Below are positions 1 through 8,741 of a DNA stretch of 64,000 nucleotides, piece after piece. Numbering within the stretch: position 1 is the first letter of the stretch; each line of letters opens with the position of its first letter. Source of the DNA: DAOTEJ01 sp035454085 (lineage in GTDB: Bacteria > Pseudomonadota > Gammaproteobacteria > Burkholderiales > Burkholderiaceae_F); contig DAOTEJ010000003.1 in NCBI GenBank assembly GCA_035454085.1, positions 1 to 64,000 of the forward strand. Direction: 5' to 3'. A program made the position numbers and the translations under genes. Below the pieces are notes generated by a model. It had not been told where the DNA came from. It was given only the letters and a program-made list of their open reading frames with translations, and did no database searches.

Positions 1-166
1 GGAAGTCCACCACGTACTCGGCGCCGCGGTAGAGCTCGGTGTGGCCCTTCTGGCGGCCGAAGCCCTTGACCTCGGTGACGGTGAGACCCGACACGCCCGC
101 CTCGGCCAGGGCCTCGCGGACTTCGTCGAGCTTGAAGGGCTTGATGACGGCGGTGATCTGCTTCAT
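1..166 (-). CDS. glnB: P-II nitrogen regulatory protein, N-terminal part (cut by window edge)
   Basis: The first 55 residues of a P-II signal protein are present; the rest lies left of the window. It opens MKQITAVIKPFKLDEVREAL, the conserved first strand and helix of the family, and reaches the T-loop, where Tyr51 (context RGAEYVVDF) is the residue uridylylated by GlnD in enteric GlnB. P-II trimers sense 2-oxoglutarate, ATP/ADP and glutamine and control glutamine synthetase and nitrogen gene expression. It lies 58 bases downstream of nadE on the same strand, so the two may be co-transcribed. GlnB and GlnK cannot be told apart from this fragment; the nadE neighbour favours GlnB. Confidence 0.93.
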   Translation of the reverse strand, partial: MKQITAVIKPFKLDEVREALAEAGVSGLTVTEVKGFGRQKGHTELYRGAEYVVDF

Positions 167-224
167 GGCGTGGGCTCCGGAGTTCACTGCGATTCTAGGC
201 TGCGGGGGCGAGGGGCGGCGGCGC

Positions 225-1853
225 TCAGCCCTCGTCTTCGCGGAAACGATTGGTGATCGGGTAGCGCCAGTCACGCCCGAAGCCGCGTTCGCTGACGCGG
301 ATGCCGACCGGACTCTGGCGGCGCTTGTACTCGGCGCCGCGGATCAGGCGGATGACGCGCGCCGTGGTGGCCTCGTCGTATCCGGCCGCGACGATCTGCG
401 CCCGGGTCTGGCCGCGCTCCATGTAGCGCTCGATGATCGCGTCGAGCACCGCGTAGGGCGGCAGCGAATCCTGGTCCGTCTGGTCTGCCTTGAGCTCGGC
501 ACTGGGCGGGCGCGTGAGGATGCGCTCGGGGATCACCGGCGCGATGCGGTTGCGGTAGTCGCACAAGCCGTAGACCAGGGTCTTCAGGATGTCCTTGATC
601 ACCGCGAAGCCGCCCGCGAGATCGCCGTAGAGCGTCGAATAGCCCACCGCGGTCTCGCTCTTGTTCCCGGTGGTGAGCACGATGGCGCCGTACTTGTTCG
701 ACAGGGCCATGAGCAGGGTGCCGCGGATGCGCGCCTGCAGGTTTTCCTCGGTCGTGTCCCACGGCAGGCCGCGGAACTCGTCGGCCAGCGTGCCGAGCAA
801 GGCGTCGAAGGCGGGCTTGATGGGCAGCACGTCGTAGCGCACGCCGAGGTTCGCCGCCAGCTGGCGCGCGTCGTCGAGGCTGATCTGCGCGGTGAACTGG
901 CTGGGCATCATCACCGCGCGCACGCGCTGGGCACCGAGCGCATCGACCGCGATGGCCAGCGTCAAGGCCGAGTCGACCCCGCCCGAGAGCCCGATGATCG
1001 CGCCCGGAAAGCCGTTCTTGCCCAGGTAGTCGCGCACGCCCAGCACCAGCGCGGCGTACACCGCGGCGTCCTCTGCCGGTTCGGGCGCCAGTTCGCCCGC
1101 CTGGGGCACGCCGTCGACAAAATCGACCAGCAGCAGAGCGGTCTCGAAGTGCGGCGCCCTGGCTACGACACCGCCCTGCGCGTCGAGAGCAAACGAGGCG
1201 CCGTCGAAGACCAGCTCGTCCTGCCCGCCCACCAGGTTGGCATAGACCAGGGCCAGGCCCGCGCTCGTGACATTCGCACGCATGCGCTCCAGCCGCAGCG
1301 CCTGCTTGCCACGGTGAAACGGCGAGGCGTTGGGAACCAGCAGCACCTGCGCGCCGGCGTCCTTCGCGCGCTGCGGCACGGCCGCAAACCAGGTGTCCTC
1401 GCAAATCGCCAGCCCGAAGCGCGTGCCCGCGACCTCGAACACGCAGGGCCGACCGTCGGGCGTGAAGTAGCGCGCCTCGTCGAACACCGCGTAATTGGGC
1501 AGCTCGCCCTTGCAGTAGGTGGCGGCGATGCGTCCGGCATGCAGCACCGAGGCGGCATTGAAGTGCCGGCCCTCGCGCGCCAGCGGGTGGCCCACGATCA
1601 CGCGCAACTCGGGGAACTGCAGCAACTGGGCCGCGAGGCGCTCGAGCGCGGCGTCGGCGGCCGAATAGAATGCCCGCCGCAGGAGCAGGTCCTCGGGCGG
1701 GTAGCCGACCAGCGAGAGCTCGGGCGTGAGCAGCACCTGCGCGCCCGCGGCCTGGGCGCGCATCGCCGCATCGAGCAGGCGGCGGCTGTTGCCCTCGAGA
1801 TCTCCGACCACGGGGTTGATCTGGGCGACCGCGACGCGGACTCTGGAGTTCAT
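225..1853 (-). CDS. nadE: Glutamine-dependent NAD+ synthetase
   Basis: The protein has 542 residues and makes NAD+ from deamido-NAD+, ATP and glutamine-derived ammonia in the cytosol. Residues 1 to about 250 form a nitrilase-type glutaminase domain with the expected Glu45 (TPELSLVGYPPE), Lys115 (CKGELPNY) and Cys151 (LAICEDTW). The C-terminal half is the synthetase domain with the pyrophosphate loop SGGVDS at 290-295. The start ATG at 1853 was chosen because MNSRVRVAVAQ is the usual beginning of the glutaminase domain; the frame stays open further upstream but that stretch is not family-like. The gene is followed by glnB and is divergent from the FemAB-like gene with only 17 bases between starts. 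Confidence 0.96.
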   Translation of the reverse strand: MNSRVRVAVAQINPVVGDLEGNSRRLLDAAMRAQAAGAQVLLTPELSLVGYPPEDLLLRRAFYSAADAALERLAAQLLQFPELRVIVGHPLAREGRHFNAASVLHAGRIAATYCKGELPNYAVFDEARYFTPDGRPCVFEVAGTRFGLAICEDTWFAAVPQRAKDAGAQVLLVPNASPFHRGKQALRLERMRANVTSAGLALVYANLVGGQDELVFDGASFALDAQGGVVARAPHFETALLLVDFVDGVPQAGELAPEPAEDAAVYAALVLGVRDYLGKNGFPGAIIGLSGGVDSALTLAIAVDALGAQRVRAVMMPSQFTAQISLDDARQLAANLGVRYDVLPIKPAFDALLGTLADEFRGLPWDTTEENLQARIRGTLLMALSNKYGAIVLTTGNKSETAVGYSTLYGDLAGGFAVIKDILKTLVYGLCDYRNRIAPVIPERILTRPPSAELKADQTDQDSLPPYAVLDAIIERYMERGQTRAQIVAAGYDEATTARVIRLIRGAEYKRRQSPVGIRVSERGFGRDWRYPITNRFREDEG

Positions 1854-1870
1854 CGATACACGGGCGGAGA

Positions 1871-3019
1871 GTGGCCGGAAATTATTGCACGCGGGTCGCT
1901 GCCGACCCGCAAGCGCTGGGGACCGCGTGGGATGCCCTGCTGCCCGAGGCACCCGGCAGCGTCTTCCTGCAGCGGGGCTTCATCGCGGCTCTGCACGACA
2001 GCGGCGCGGCGAGTGCGGCCACCGGCTGGCAGCCCGAGGTGATCGCGCTCGAGCAGGCGGGCGAGGTGGTGGCGGCCGCGCTCGCCTACCGCAAGTTCCA
2101 CAGCTACGGCGAGTACGTGTTCGACTGGGCCTGGGCCGAAGCCTACGAACGCCACGGACTCGCCTACTACCCCAAGAGCCTGTGCGCCGTGCCCTTCACC
2201 CCGGTGCCCGGCCCGCGCCTGCTGGCGCGCGACGGCGCCGCACGCTTGGCGCTGGCGCGCGCTCTGGTGGAGCACGCGCGCGCGAGCGGGCTGCCTTCGC
2301 TGCATGTGCTGTTCACCGATCCGGCCGACACCGCCGCGCTCGCCGAGGCAGGCTGCCTGGTGCGGCAGGGCGTGCAGTTTCACTGGTTCAACCGCGGCTA
2401 CCGCGACTTCGGTGACTACCTGGACGCGCTCGCCCAGTCCAAGCGCAAGAAGGTTCGCGCCGAGCGCCGCAAGGTGCGGGAGGCCGGGGTGGAGTGCGAG
2501 GTTCTGACGGGTCCGGAACTGGTCGAGGCCGACTGGGCCTTCTTCCACCGCTGCCATGCACGCACCTACGCGGCGCGCGGGGCGCGGCCCTACCTGAACC
2601 TCGACTTCTTCCTGAGGGTCGCCCGGGCGCGGCCCGAGGCGCTCGTGATGGTGCGCGCGCGCCGCGCAGGACGGGCGATCGCCGCGTCCCTGGCGTTCAC
2701 CGACGGCAGCCGGCTCTATGGACGCTACTGGGGCGCGCTCGAAGAGGTGGACTGCCTGCACTTCGAGGTGAGCTACTACACGCTGATCGAGCACGCCATC
2801 CGCGCCGGGCTGACGGTTTTCGAGGGCGGAGCGCAGGGGGAACACAAACTCGCTCGCGGCTTCGAGCCCGTGACCACGCACTCCGCGCACTGGCTGGCTC
2901 ACCCCGAGTTCTATGCCGCGGTGGAGCGCTACCTCGCGCGCGAGCGCACCGGTGCCGCCGAGTACTTCGAGGAACTGAACGAGCGCAGCGCGCTGCGCGC
3001 GCGCCCGGCGGCGCTCTAG
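1871..3019 (+). CDS. FemAB/GNAT-like acyltransferase (PF04339, DUF482 type)
   Basis: A 382-residue protein resembling the family called peptidogalycan biosynthesis/recognition proteins, which has the double GNAT fold of FemAB aminoacyl transferases. Family-like stretches include the Lys/Arg-rich SKRKKVRAERRKVREAG near residue 190, DGSRLYGRYWG near 280 and FEGGAQGEHKLARGFEP near 320. The true substrate is unknown for this family. The start is GTG 1871; no better in-frame start exists before the conserved part, but the Shine-Dalgarno match is poor and no room is left for a promoter between it and nadE. Its TAG stop shares the palindrome CTAG with the stop of the convergent ppa gene. Confidence 0.85.
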   Translation: MAGNYCTRVAADPQALGTAWDALLPEAPGSVFLQRGFIAALHDSGAASAATGWQPEVIALEQAGEVVAAALAYRKFHSYGEYVFDWAWAEAYERHGLAYYPKSLCAVPFTPVPGPRLLARDGAARLALARALVEHARASGLPSLHVLFTDPADTAALAEAGCLVRQGVQFHWFNRGYRDFGDYLDALAQSKRKKVRAERRKVREAGVECEVLTGPELVEADWAFFHRCHARTYAARGARPYLNLDFFLRVARARPEALVMVRARRAGRAIAASLAFTDGSRLYGRYWGALEEVDCLHFEVSYYTLIEHAIRAGLTVFEGGAQGEHKLARGFEPVTTHSAHWLAHPEFYAAVERYLARERTGAAEYFEELNERSALRARPAAL

Positions 3020-3564
3020 AAGGCCGGCTTGGGCGAGGCGGTCTGGTAGGCAGCCACGCCGGCGAGGATCTCGCGGCGCGCCTCGTCAGGTCCTTCCCAG
3101 CCCGCGACCTTGACCCACTTGCCGGCCTCGAGGTCCTTGTAGTGCTCGAAGAAGTGGCGAATGGTGTTCAGGATCTCTTCGGGAAGGTCAGTGGCCGCCA
3201 GCCAGCGCTTGTAGCGCGGCAGGCACTTGACGATCGGCACCGCGAGCAGCTTGGAGTCTCCTCCAGCCTCGTCTTCCATCTTGAGCACGCCCAACGGCCG
3301 GCAGCGCACCACCACACCCACCTGCAGCGGAAATGGCGTGACGACCAGCACATCCACCGGGTCGCCGTCGTCCGAAATGGTGTGCGGGATGTAGCCGTAG
3401 TTGCAGGGGTAGACCATCGAGGTGCCGATGAACCGGTCCACGAACAGCGCCCCGGTTTCCTTGTCGACCTCGTACTTGATCGGGTCGGCGTGCGCCGGAA
3501 TCTCGATGATGACGTTGAAATCCTCGGGCAGATCGCGCCCGGCACCGACTCTGTCTAGACCCAT
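3016..3564 (-). CDS. ppa: Inorganic pyrophosphatase
   Basis: A 182-residue family I soluble pyrophosphatase, close to the usual 175-180. It hydrolyses pyrophosphate to phosphate and so drives biosynthetic reactions. The hallmark metal-binding signature DDGDPVDVLV lies near residues 67-76, preceded by NYGYIPHT, and the Lys/Glu residues of the active site (IIEIPAH, IKYEVDKETGALFVDRF) are in place. Start ATG 3564 gives MGLDRVGAGRDLPEDFNVII; ATG-free residues upstream are not family-like. It ends tail to tail with the FemAB-like gene, with the two stops overlapping in CTAG. Confidence 0.96.
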   Translation of the reverse strand: MGLDRVGAGRDLPEDFNVIIEIPAHADPIKYEVDKETGALFVDRFIGTSMVYPCNYGYIPHTISDDGDPVDVLVVTPFPLQVGVVVRCRPLGVLKMEDEAGGDSKLLAVPIVKCLPRYKRWLAATDLPEEILNTIRHFFEHYKDLEAGKWVKVAGWEGPDEARREILAGVAAYQTASPKPAF

Positions 3565-3759
3565 GCGTGCTCCGCGGCTCGCGCCGCGTCCTTTCTCGGG
3601 GAGGCTTGGAGGACTGCCGGCATTGTAGCGGCGCAGCCACCTGCGCACGGCCGGGAGGGCGCCGGTGCCGCACCGCACATAGACGCTGGTGGCCCGCCTC
3701 CAGCAAAGTCGCGGCGGTGCGGCAAAGCGCCGCGGTTCGCAGTTCCCACAGAGAAGCCC

Positions 3760-4566
3760 ATGAGTCCCGACGCCAGTCTGCCCTCCCCCGCCGCACCTCC
3801 CAAGCTGCCCGAAGTGCGCCGCGTCGGCCTCGGCGAGCCCCTCCGCTGGCTCGCGGCCGGCTGGCGAGATTTCCTGGCGACCAGGTTCTCTGGCGCGTTC
3901 TACGGCGCGGTCTTTGCCGCGATGGGCCTGGCGGTGCTCGCCGTCTACCGTTGGCAGTGGCAGTTCGCCTGGAGCCTGATCGCCGGCTTCTTTCTGCTCG
4001 GGCCCTTCGTATGCCTGGGCCTGTACGCCATGTCGCGCGAGCTCGAGCAGGGGCGAGCGCCCAGCCTGATCAACTCTCTCACCAGTTGGCGCGTCAACCC
4101 GGCCAACATCGCCTGGATCGCCTCGATCCTGGCCTTCGTGTTCATCATCTGGGGGCGGGTCTCCGCCGTGTTCTTCGCGCTGGTCGCGAACCACGACTTT
4201 CCCACGCTCAGCGGACTGCTCGAACAGGTCTTCAGCCTCGCCAACTGGCCCTATCTTCTCGTGTGGGGAGCGGTGACCTGCTTGTTTGCGATGCTGGCCA
4301 TCTCGGTAGGCGCGGTCTCGCTGCCCATGCTGCTCGACCGGCGCGTGGACACGCTCTATGCACTGATCACCAATGTGCGAGCGGTGTGGCTCAACCCGCT
4401 GCCGATGGCGCTGTGGGCCGTTCTCGTGATCCTGCTGGTCACGCCCGCGCTGGTGCTGGGCATGGTCGGGCTGCTGGTGGCCGCCCCGATCGTCGGGCAC
4501 GGCACCTGGCACGCCTACCGCAGCCTGGTGGGCGAGCCTCCGCCCGACGAGCCCGACCGCCGCTGA
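3760..4566 (+). CDS. DUF2189 integral membrane protein
   Basis: A 268-residue inner-membrane protein with about five hydrophobic segments (roughly residues 46-64, 68-90, 116-140, 166-190 and 212-245). The closing segment PIVGHGTWHAYR and the RDFLATR stretch near residue 37 fit the DUF2189 family, common in proteobacteria and without a known biochemical function. The N-terminal 25 residues are Pro/Ala-rich and probably cytosolic. It stands alone on the plus strand, converging with hemY six bases after its stop. The 195 bases before it carry a possible 7-bp-stem hairpin (3710..3734) and no clear promoter. Confidence 0.83.
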   Translation: MSPDASLPSPAAPPKLPEVRRVGLGEPLRWLAAGWRDFLATRFSGAFYGAVFAAMGLAVLAVYRWQWQFAWSLIAGFFLLGPFVCLGLYAMSRELEQGRAPSLINSLTSWRVNPANIAWIASILAFVFIIWGRVSAVFFALVANHDFPTLSGLLEQVFSLANWPYLLVWGAVTCLFAMLAISVGAVSLPMLLDRRVDTLYALITNVRAVWLNPLPMALWAVLVILLVTPALVLGMVGLLVAAPIVGHGTWHAYRSLVGEPPPDEPDRR

Positions 4567-4572
4567 GAGCCG

Positions 4573-5835
4573 CTAGAGCAGTTGCTCGCGCCGCACCGGA
4601 CGCCCGGCGGCGTTGAGCCAGGGCGCCGCGTCGGCCATCAGGTTGGCAAATCCGAGCGCGGCCTGCCGGTAGTGCTCGGCCGCCTTGGCCTCGTCGCCCA
4701 CTGCCTCATCCAGCCGACCCAGGGCAAGCAGCGTCGCCGGATGCGTCTGGGTGCGCAGGCTGTCGTCGAGGTAGCTGCGCGCCTTGCCCCAGAGCTGGTC
4801 ACGCAGGCACAGCAGTCCCGCGCAGCGTGCCAAGGCGGCGCGCATCTCGGGCTCGCGCGGTGGCGTGCGCATCCAGACTTCGACCTTCTCGATCTGTTCG
4901 CGCGACGGGAAGACCTGGGCACGGGAGTACTCGTCGAGCAGGCGCGGCGCGTTGACCTCGTCCCACTCCTCGGTCAGCGCCGCCTCGATCGCCGTGGCCG
5001 CCTGACGCCCCCGGCCCGCGAGGTTGAGCAGGCGCGCCGCCTCGAGGGCCAGGCCGGGCACCCGGCGCTCGGCTGCCGGAATCGCCAGCCAGGTGCGCTC
5101 GAGTTCGGCCGGGTCGTGGCGCCGCTCGAGCAGCAGTTCGCGGTAGCAGGACTGCTTGAGCCGGCGTGCCACCACGGGATGCAAGGCGTCGCGCTTGTCG
5201 AGGGCGCGCACCAGCTTGAGCGCCTCGGCCCAGTGCCCCGCCTGCAGATGCGCGTTGAGTGCGATGCGGCTGGCCTGGATGGTGCGGCCGCGCCCGGACT
5301 GCAGCTCCTGCACGGCCGCCAGGGCCTCGTCGTTGCGGCGCTGCTCGGTGAGCAGCTCCGCGCGCGTGACCAGGCGCGCCGTGGACAGTTCCGGATCGGA
5401 CTCGGCGGCGGCCAGCCAGTCGTCGCGGCGCGGATACTCCTGCATGCGATGCGCCGCCCGCGCGCCGATCAGCGCGGCGATGCCAGCCAGGGGCTGCGCG
5501 GAACTCGCGGTGCGCGCGGCGCGCTCGGCCCGCGCGAAGCGACCTTCGAGCAGGAAGCGCAAGGCCTCGCGCAGCGCGCGCGCGGCGCCGATCTCCTCGC
5601 GGCGCGCGTGGTACAGACGCACGCGCTCGGGAAAGTCGGCCAGGGCCTGGGCCCAGCGCGACAGCAGCCACACCGCCAGCAGCAGCACGAACAGCAGCGC
5701 CAGGAACAGGTTGAGCGACAGGTCCACCCGCCAGGGCGGAAGCAGGAAGGCCACGTTGCCCGCCTCGGCCTGCGCGAGCAAGGCCAGAGCTCCCGCCGCG
5801 ATGGCGAGCAGCACGATCCAGAAGAGCCAGCGCAT
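4573..5835 (-). CDS. hemY: HemY: tetratricopeptide inner-membrane protein of the haem cluster
   Basis: A 420-residue protein with two N-terminal membrane segments (about residues 4-20 and 42-60), followed by a helical TPR-like region rich in Ala, Leu and Arg. This is the layout of proteobacterial HemY (HemY_N plus TPR repeats), which is not the protoporphyrinogen oxidase of Bacillus that carries the same name. Its exact role in tetrapyrrole synthesis is unproven; it may scaffold enzymes at the membrane. It is the last gene of hemC-hemD-hemX-hemY, with only seven bases between hemX and hemY, which supports one transcript. Confidence 0.92.
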   Translation of the reverse strand: MRWLFWIVLLAIAAGALALLAQAEAGNVAFLLPPWRVDLSLNLFLALLFVLLLAVWLLSRWAQALADFPERVRLYHARREEIGAARALREALRFLLEGRFARAERAARTASSAQPLAGIAALIGARAAHRMQEYPRRDDWLAAAESDPELSTARLVTRAELLTEQRRNDEALAAVQELQSGRGRTIQASRIALNAHLQAGHWAEALKLVRALDKRDALHPVVARRLKQSCYRELLLERRHDPAELERTWLAIPAAERRVPGLALEAARLLNLAGRGRQAATAIEAALTEEWDEVNAPRLLDEYSRAQVFPSREQIEKVEVWMRTPPREPEMRAALARCAGLLCLRDQLWGKARSYLDDSLRTQTHPATLLALGRLDEAVGDEAKAAEHYRQAALGFANLMADAAPWLNAAGRPVRREQLL

Positions 5836-5842
5836 CGTCGCC

Positions 5843-6913
5843 CTAGCGCGCGCTCGCGCCGGCGCGAAGCTGGCGCGCGGCGGCGACGCTCTCGCCGATG
5901 CCCGGCACTTCCACGCTGAGCGCCGCCTTGGCGAGCTGGCGCAGCTGCGTCAGCGCCGCCCCCACCGCGGGGGCCGTCGCGTCGAAGTAGCGCGTCACCA
6001 GCGCCTCGGCCTCGGCGAGGTCGGCACGGAACACGCGATCGTTGCGCGCCAGCAGAGCCTGGCGCGCCCCCAGCAGGCGCAGGCGCAGTTGCTGGCGCAC
6101 GAGCTGCTGCTGCGCCGGCCCGAGCAGCAGAGCCTCGGAAGTGGCCACCTCGCGGATGCGCACCAGGTCGCCGAACTCGCGGGCGATCCACGCGCGCAGC
6201 CTTCCCCACAGATCGTTGGCCCCCAGCACCGGCGGCGCCACGCCCGGGGCCGGAGCACCCTTCGCGGCGGGCCGGCCCTCCGAGAGCAACGGCCAGGCCT
6301 CGGCACCCTGGGCCAGCTGATCGAGCTTGAGCGCCATGCCGGTCACGTCCACGCTGGGCGCGGCACGCAGGCGCTCGATGTCGCGGGCCAGCGCCCGGCG
6401 CATGGGCAGGAAGCGCGCGTTGTCGAGGCGGGCGAGCCTTGCATCGGCCGCCTGCAGGGCGGCCAGCGCGGCGTTGACGTTGCCGGCCAGCTGCAGCTCC
6501 TGCGCCGCGGTCGCCACCAGTCGTTCGACCTCGACCACGACGGCTTCGTCGCGCCCGCGTGATAGGTCGGAGTAGAGCTGCTGCAGGGCCTCGCGCTGGC
6601 CCTGCTCCTCGGCGAGCTGCGCCTCGAGCACGGCGAGCTTTTGCGTGGCCGCACGCGCGTCGGCCTCGGCGCGAGCCGAGGCCTCCTTGCCCTGGAGGAG
6701 CAACTGCTCGAGCGTGGCGATGCGCCGACCGGTGTCGTTGCGCACGCGATTGATTTCCAAGTGCGCCCACACGAGCAGCGCGAGCAGGACCAGGAAGGCC
6801 GCCGTCCACAGGCGACGGCGACGGCGCGCGCCCGCGGCAGGCGGTGCGGGAACTGGGGCGGGGTCCGGCGCGGGCGGCGCAGGAGGCGGCGGAGTCAGGA
6901 CGGGATCGCTCAT
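5843..6913 (-). CDS. hemX: HemX: membrane-anchored coiled-coil protein of the haem cluster
   Basis: A 356-residue protein beginning MSDPVLTPPPPAPP. It has a Pro-rich cytosolic tail, an Arg cluster, one membrane helix at about residues 35-52, then a long heptad-like stretch (about 60-115) typical of a coiled coil, and a mostly helical C-terminal domain. In many proteobacteria it is annotated as a uroporphyrinogen-III C-methyltransferase, but it lacks the SAM-binding methyltransferase fold of SUMT/CysG, so that name should not be taken as an activity. I chose ATG 6913 over an in-frame start six codons upstream because of family length. It sits 33 bases after hemD. Confidence 0.9.
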   Translation of the reverse strand: MSDPVLTPPPPAPPAPDPAPVPAPPAAGARRRRRLWTAAFLVLLALLVWAHLEINRVRNDTGRRIATLEQLLLQGKEASARAEADARAATQKLAVLEAQLAEEQGQREALQQLYSDLSRGRDEAVVVEVERLVATAAQELQLAGNVNAALAALQAADARLARLDNARFLPMRRALARDIERLRAAPSVDVTGMALKLDQLAQGAEAWPLLSEGRPAAKGAPAPGVAPPVLGANDLWGRLRAWIAREFGDLVRIREVATSEALLLGPAQQQLVRQQLRLRLLGARQALLARNDRVFRADLAEAEALVTRYFDATAPAVGAALTQLRQLAKAALSVEVPGIGESVAAARQLRAGASAR

Positions 6914-6946
6914 CGGCGCGGCCGCCCGCAACTCAGTCGGCGCGGG

Positions 6947-7720
6947 CTAGTCGGGTGCGTCCGATTCTAGCTTGGCAAGCACCGCTTCTTCGTCGGCTTG
7001 CACCAAAGAGACAATCGCGAAACCGGCCTGACGCAGCGCTGCGGCGATGCGTGCGTGGATGGCCAGCGCGGTGCCACCGCGCAACCAGTCCCAGGCGCTC
7101 GGGATGGCGGCGACGGCCTTGTGCAGGGCTTCGACCGCCTCGGTGCTGGTGACCAGCAGCACGGGTGGGCGGCCCGAGGCCATCACTCGCGCGAGCTCGG
7201 AACGGGCCGCCGGATCAAGGCGCAGGGGCTCGCGCCGGTAGACGCTCAGTGCCTCGACGGCGACCCCCGCGGCCTGTAGTTGCTCGGCCAGCCACTCGCG
7301 TCCTTGCTCGGCGCGCAGGATGAGCACGCGGCTGGGCCAGGGCATGCCCGCCAGGCGCGCGAACAGGGCCTCGGAGCCCCCCTCGCCGGTGGCGGACGCA
7401 GGATCCAGGCAGTCGACCGCCGCGCCGTAGGCGGCGTGAAAGGCCCGCGCGGTGCCCGCGCCCACCGCCGCCGCGCGCACGCCCGGCGGCCACTGCGGCA
7501 GAACGTCGGCGCACGCGCGCACGGCGGTCGGACTGACGAAGACGAGCAGCTCGCCGGGCGTGACCTGCGCCAGGCGCGCGCGCGCGCGCTCCGGCTCACG
7601 GGGCGGCAACAGCTCGAAGGCCGGCCAGTGCAACGCGTCCCAGCCCGCGGCGCGCAGCCGCTGCACCAGGCTCGCCCCGGCCTGGGCCGGGCGGGTGACG
7701 ATCACCGGCCCGCGCGCCAT
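6947..7720 (-). CDS. hemD: Uroporphyrinogen-III synthase
   Basis: A 257-residue enzyme that closes and inverts ring D of hydroxymethylbilane to give uroporphyrinogen III. HemD is poorly conserved, but the two-domain pattern is visible: MARGPVIVTRPAQAGASLVQRLRAAG at the start (first 20 residues are typical), FVSPTAVRAC near residue 62, and LLVTSTEAVEAL near 190. The frame stays open upstream through hemC, so the start was set at ATG 7720, four bases after the hemC stop. That spacing implies translational coupling with hemC, whose product it consumes. Confidence 0.93.
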   Translation of the reverse strand: MARGPVIVTRPAQAGASLVQRLRAAGWDALHWPAFELLPPREPERARARLAQVTPGELLVFVSPTAVRACADVLPQWPPGVRAAAVGAGTARAFHAAYGAAVDCLDPASATGEGGSEALFARLAGMPWPSRVLILRAEQGREWLAEQLQAAGVAVEALSVYRREPLRLDPAARSELARVMASGRPPVLLVTSTEAVEALHKAVAAIPSAWDWLRGGTALAIHARIAAALRQAGFAIVSLVQADEEAVLAKLESDAPD

Positions 7721-7724
7721 GTAG

Positions 7725-8657
7725 CTAGGCTTGCAGGACTTCCGCGAGCAGGGCGTCGGCACCCCGGCTGCGCAGTGCCGCGACCGCCTCGGCGGCGAGC
7801 ACCTCGGGATCGTCCCAGGCGCCGCGCGCCTCGACCTCGATGCAGGCGCCGGTGCGGTGGTTGCCCACCAGGGCGCGCAGGCGCATCTGGCCACCCTCGA
7901 TCTCGGCATAGGCGGCGAGCGGCACCTGGCACGAGCCCCCCAGCGCGCGCGACACCGCGCGCTCGGCGCTGGTGGCGGCGCGGGTGTGCGGGTCGTTGAG
8001 CGGCGCCACGAAAGCAGCCATGTCGGGGTCGGCGGCGCGGATCTCGATGCCCAGCGCACCCTGACCGGGCGAGGGCAGCGAGACACCGGTCGGAATGATC
8101 TGGCGGATGCGTTCGGCCAAGCCGAGGCGCTTGAGCCCGGCAGCGGCCATCACCAGGCCGTCGAACTCGCCGCGGTCGAGCTTGGCAAGACGCGTGCCCA
8201 CGTTGCCGCGAATCGCCTCGACCGCGAGGTGGGGGTAGCGCGCGCGGATCATCAACTCGCGGCGCAGGCTGGCCGTGCCCACCCGCGCGCCGGCGGGCAG
8301 ATCCTCGAGGCTGGCGTGGCGCGCACTCACGAAGGCGTCGCGCGGATCCTCGCGCTCCATGACCGCGCCGAGCAGGAAGTCCTCGGGCAACACCATGGGC
8401 ACGTCCTTGAGCGAGTGCACGGCGATGTCGGCGCGGCGCTCGAGCAAGGCGAGCTCGAGCTCCTTCACGAACAGCCCCTTGCCGCCCACCTTGGAGAGCG
8501 TGCGGTCGAGGATCTGGTCGCCGCGCGTGGTCATGCCGAGCAAGTCGACTGAGGTCTGCGAATGGCGGGTCGAGAGGATCTCGCGCACGTGGCGGGCCTG
8601 CCACAGGGCCAGCGGACTCTCGCGCGTGGCGATCACGCAGCGGGCGGGGGCACTCAT
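7725..8657 (-). CDS. hemC: Hydroxymethylbilane synthase (porphobilinogen deaminase)
   Basis: A 310-residue cytosolic enzyme that polymerises four porphobilinogens into hydroxymethylbilane. The catalytic Asp85 is in HSLKDVP and the Cys243 that holds the dipyrromethane cofactor is in GGSCQVPLAAYA. The start region MSAPARCVIATRESPLALWQ is standard. It leads the hemC-hemD-hemX-hemY operon and is divergent from ppc, with 84 bases between the starts for both promoters. In Pseudomonas, hemC follows algR directly; here ppc lies between them. Confidence 0.97.
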   Translation of the reverse strand: MSAPARCVIATRESPLALWQARHVREILSTRHSQTSVDLLGMTTRGDQILDRTLSKVGGKGLFVKELELALLERRADIAVHSLKDVPMVLPEDFLLGAVMEREDPRDAFVSARHASLEDLPAGARVGTASLRRELMIRARYPHLAVEAIRGNVGTRLAKLDRGEFDGLVMAAAGLKRLGLAERIRQIIPTGVSLPSPGQGALGIEIRAADPDMAAFVAPLNDPHTRAATSAERAVSRALGGSCQVPLAAYAEIEGGQMRLRALVGNHRTGACIEVEARGAWDDPEVLAAEAVAALRSRGADALLAEVLQA

Positions 8658-8741
8658 GGGGAATTTCTCTCGGGCGGGAGCGTGACTGGAGCGAGCTCAG
8701 TCTAGCATCGGGGTCATCCGCCGCCCCTCGTGAGCCGCCGC

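Noticed and set aside
39..2042. 667-codon plus-strand open frame opposite nadE
   Set aside because: It is antisense to a clear NAD synthetase gene. Long antisense frames are expected in such GC-rich coding DNA, and the translation is Arg/Gly/Ala/His-rich without domains.
3710..3734. Hairpin CGCGGCG/CGCCGCG before the DUF2189 gene as a terminator or riboswitch
   Set aside because: A 7-bp GC hairpin with an 11-base loop is common by chance at this base composition, and no T run follows.
5843..6913. hemX as a true uroporphyrinogen-III methyltransferase
   Set aside because: There is a membrane helix and coiled coil but no SAM-binding methyltransferase motifs; the name is a database carry-over.
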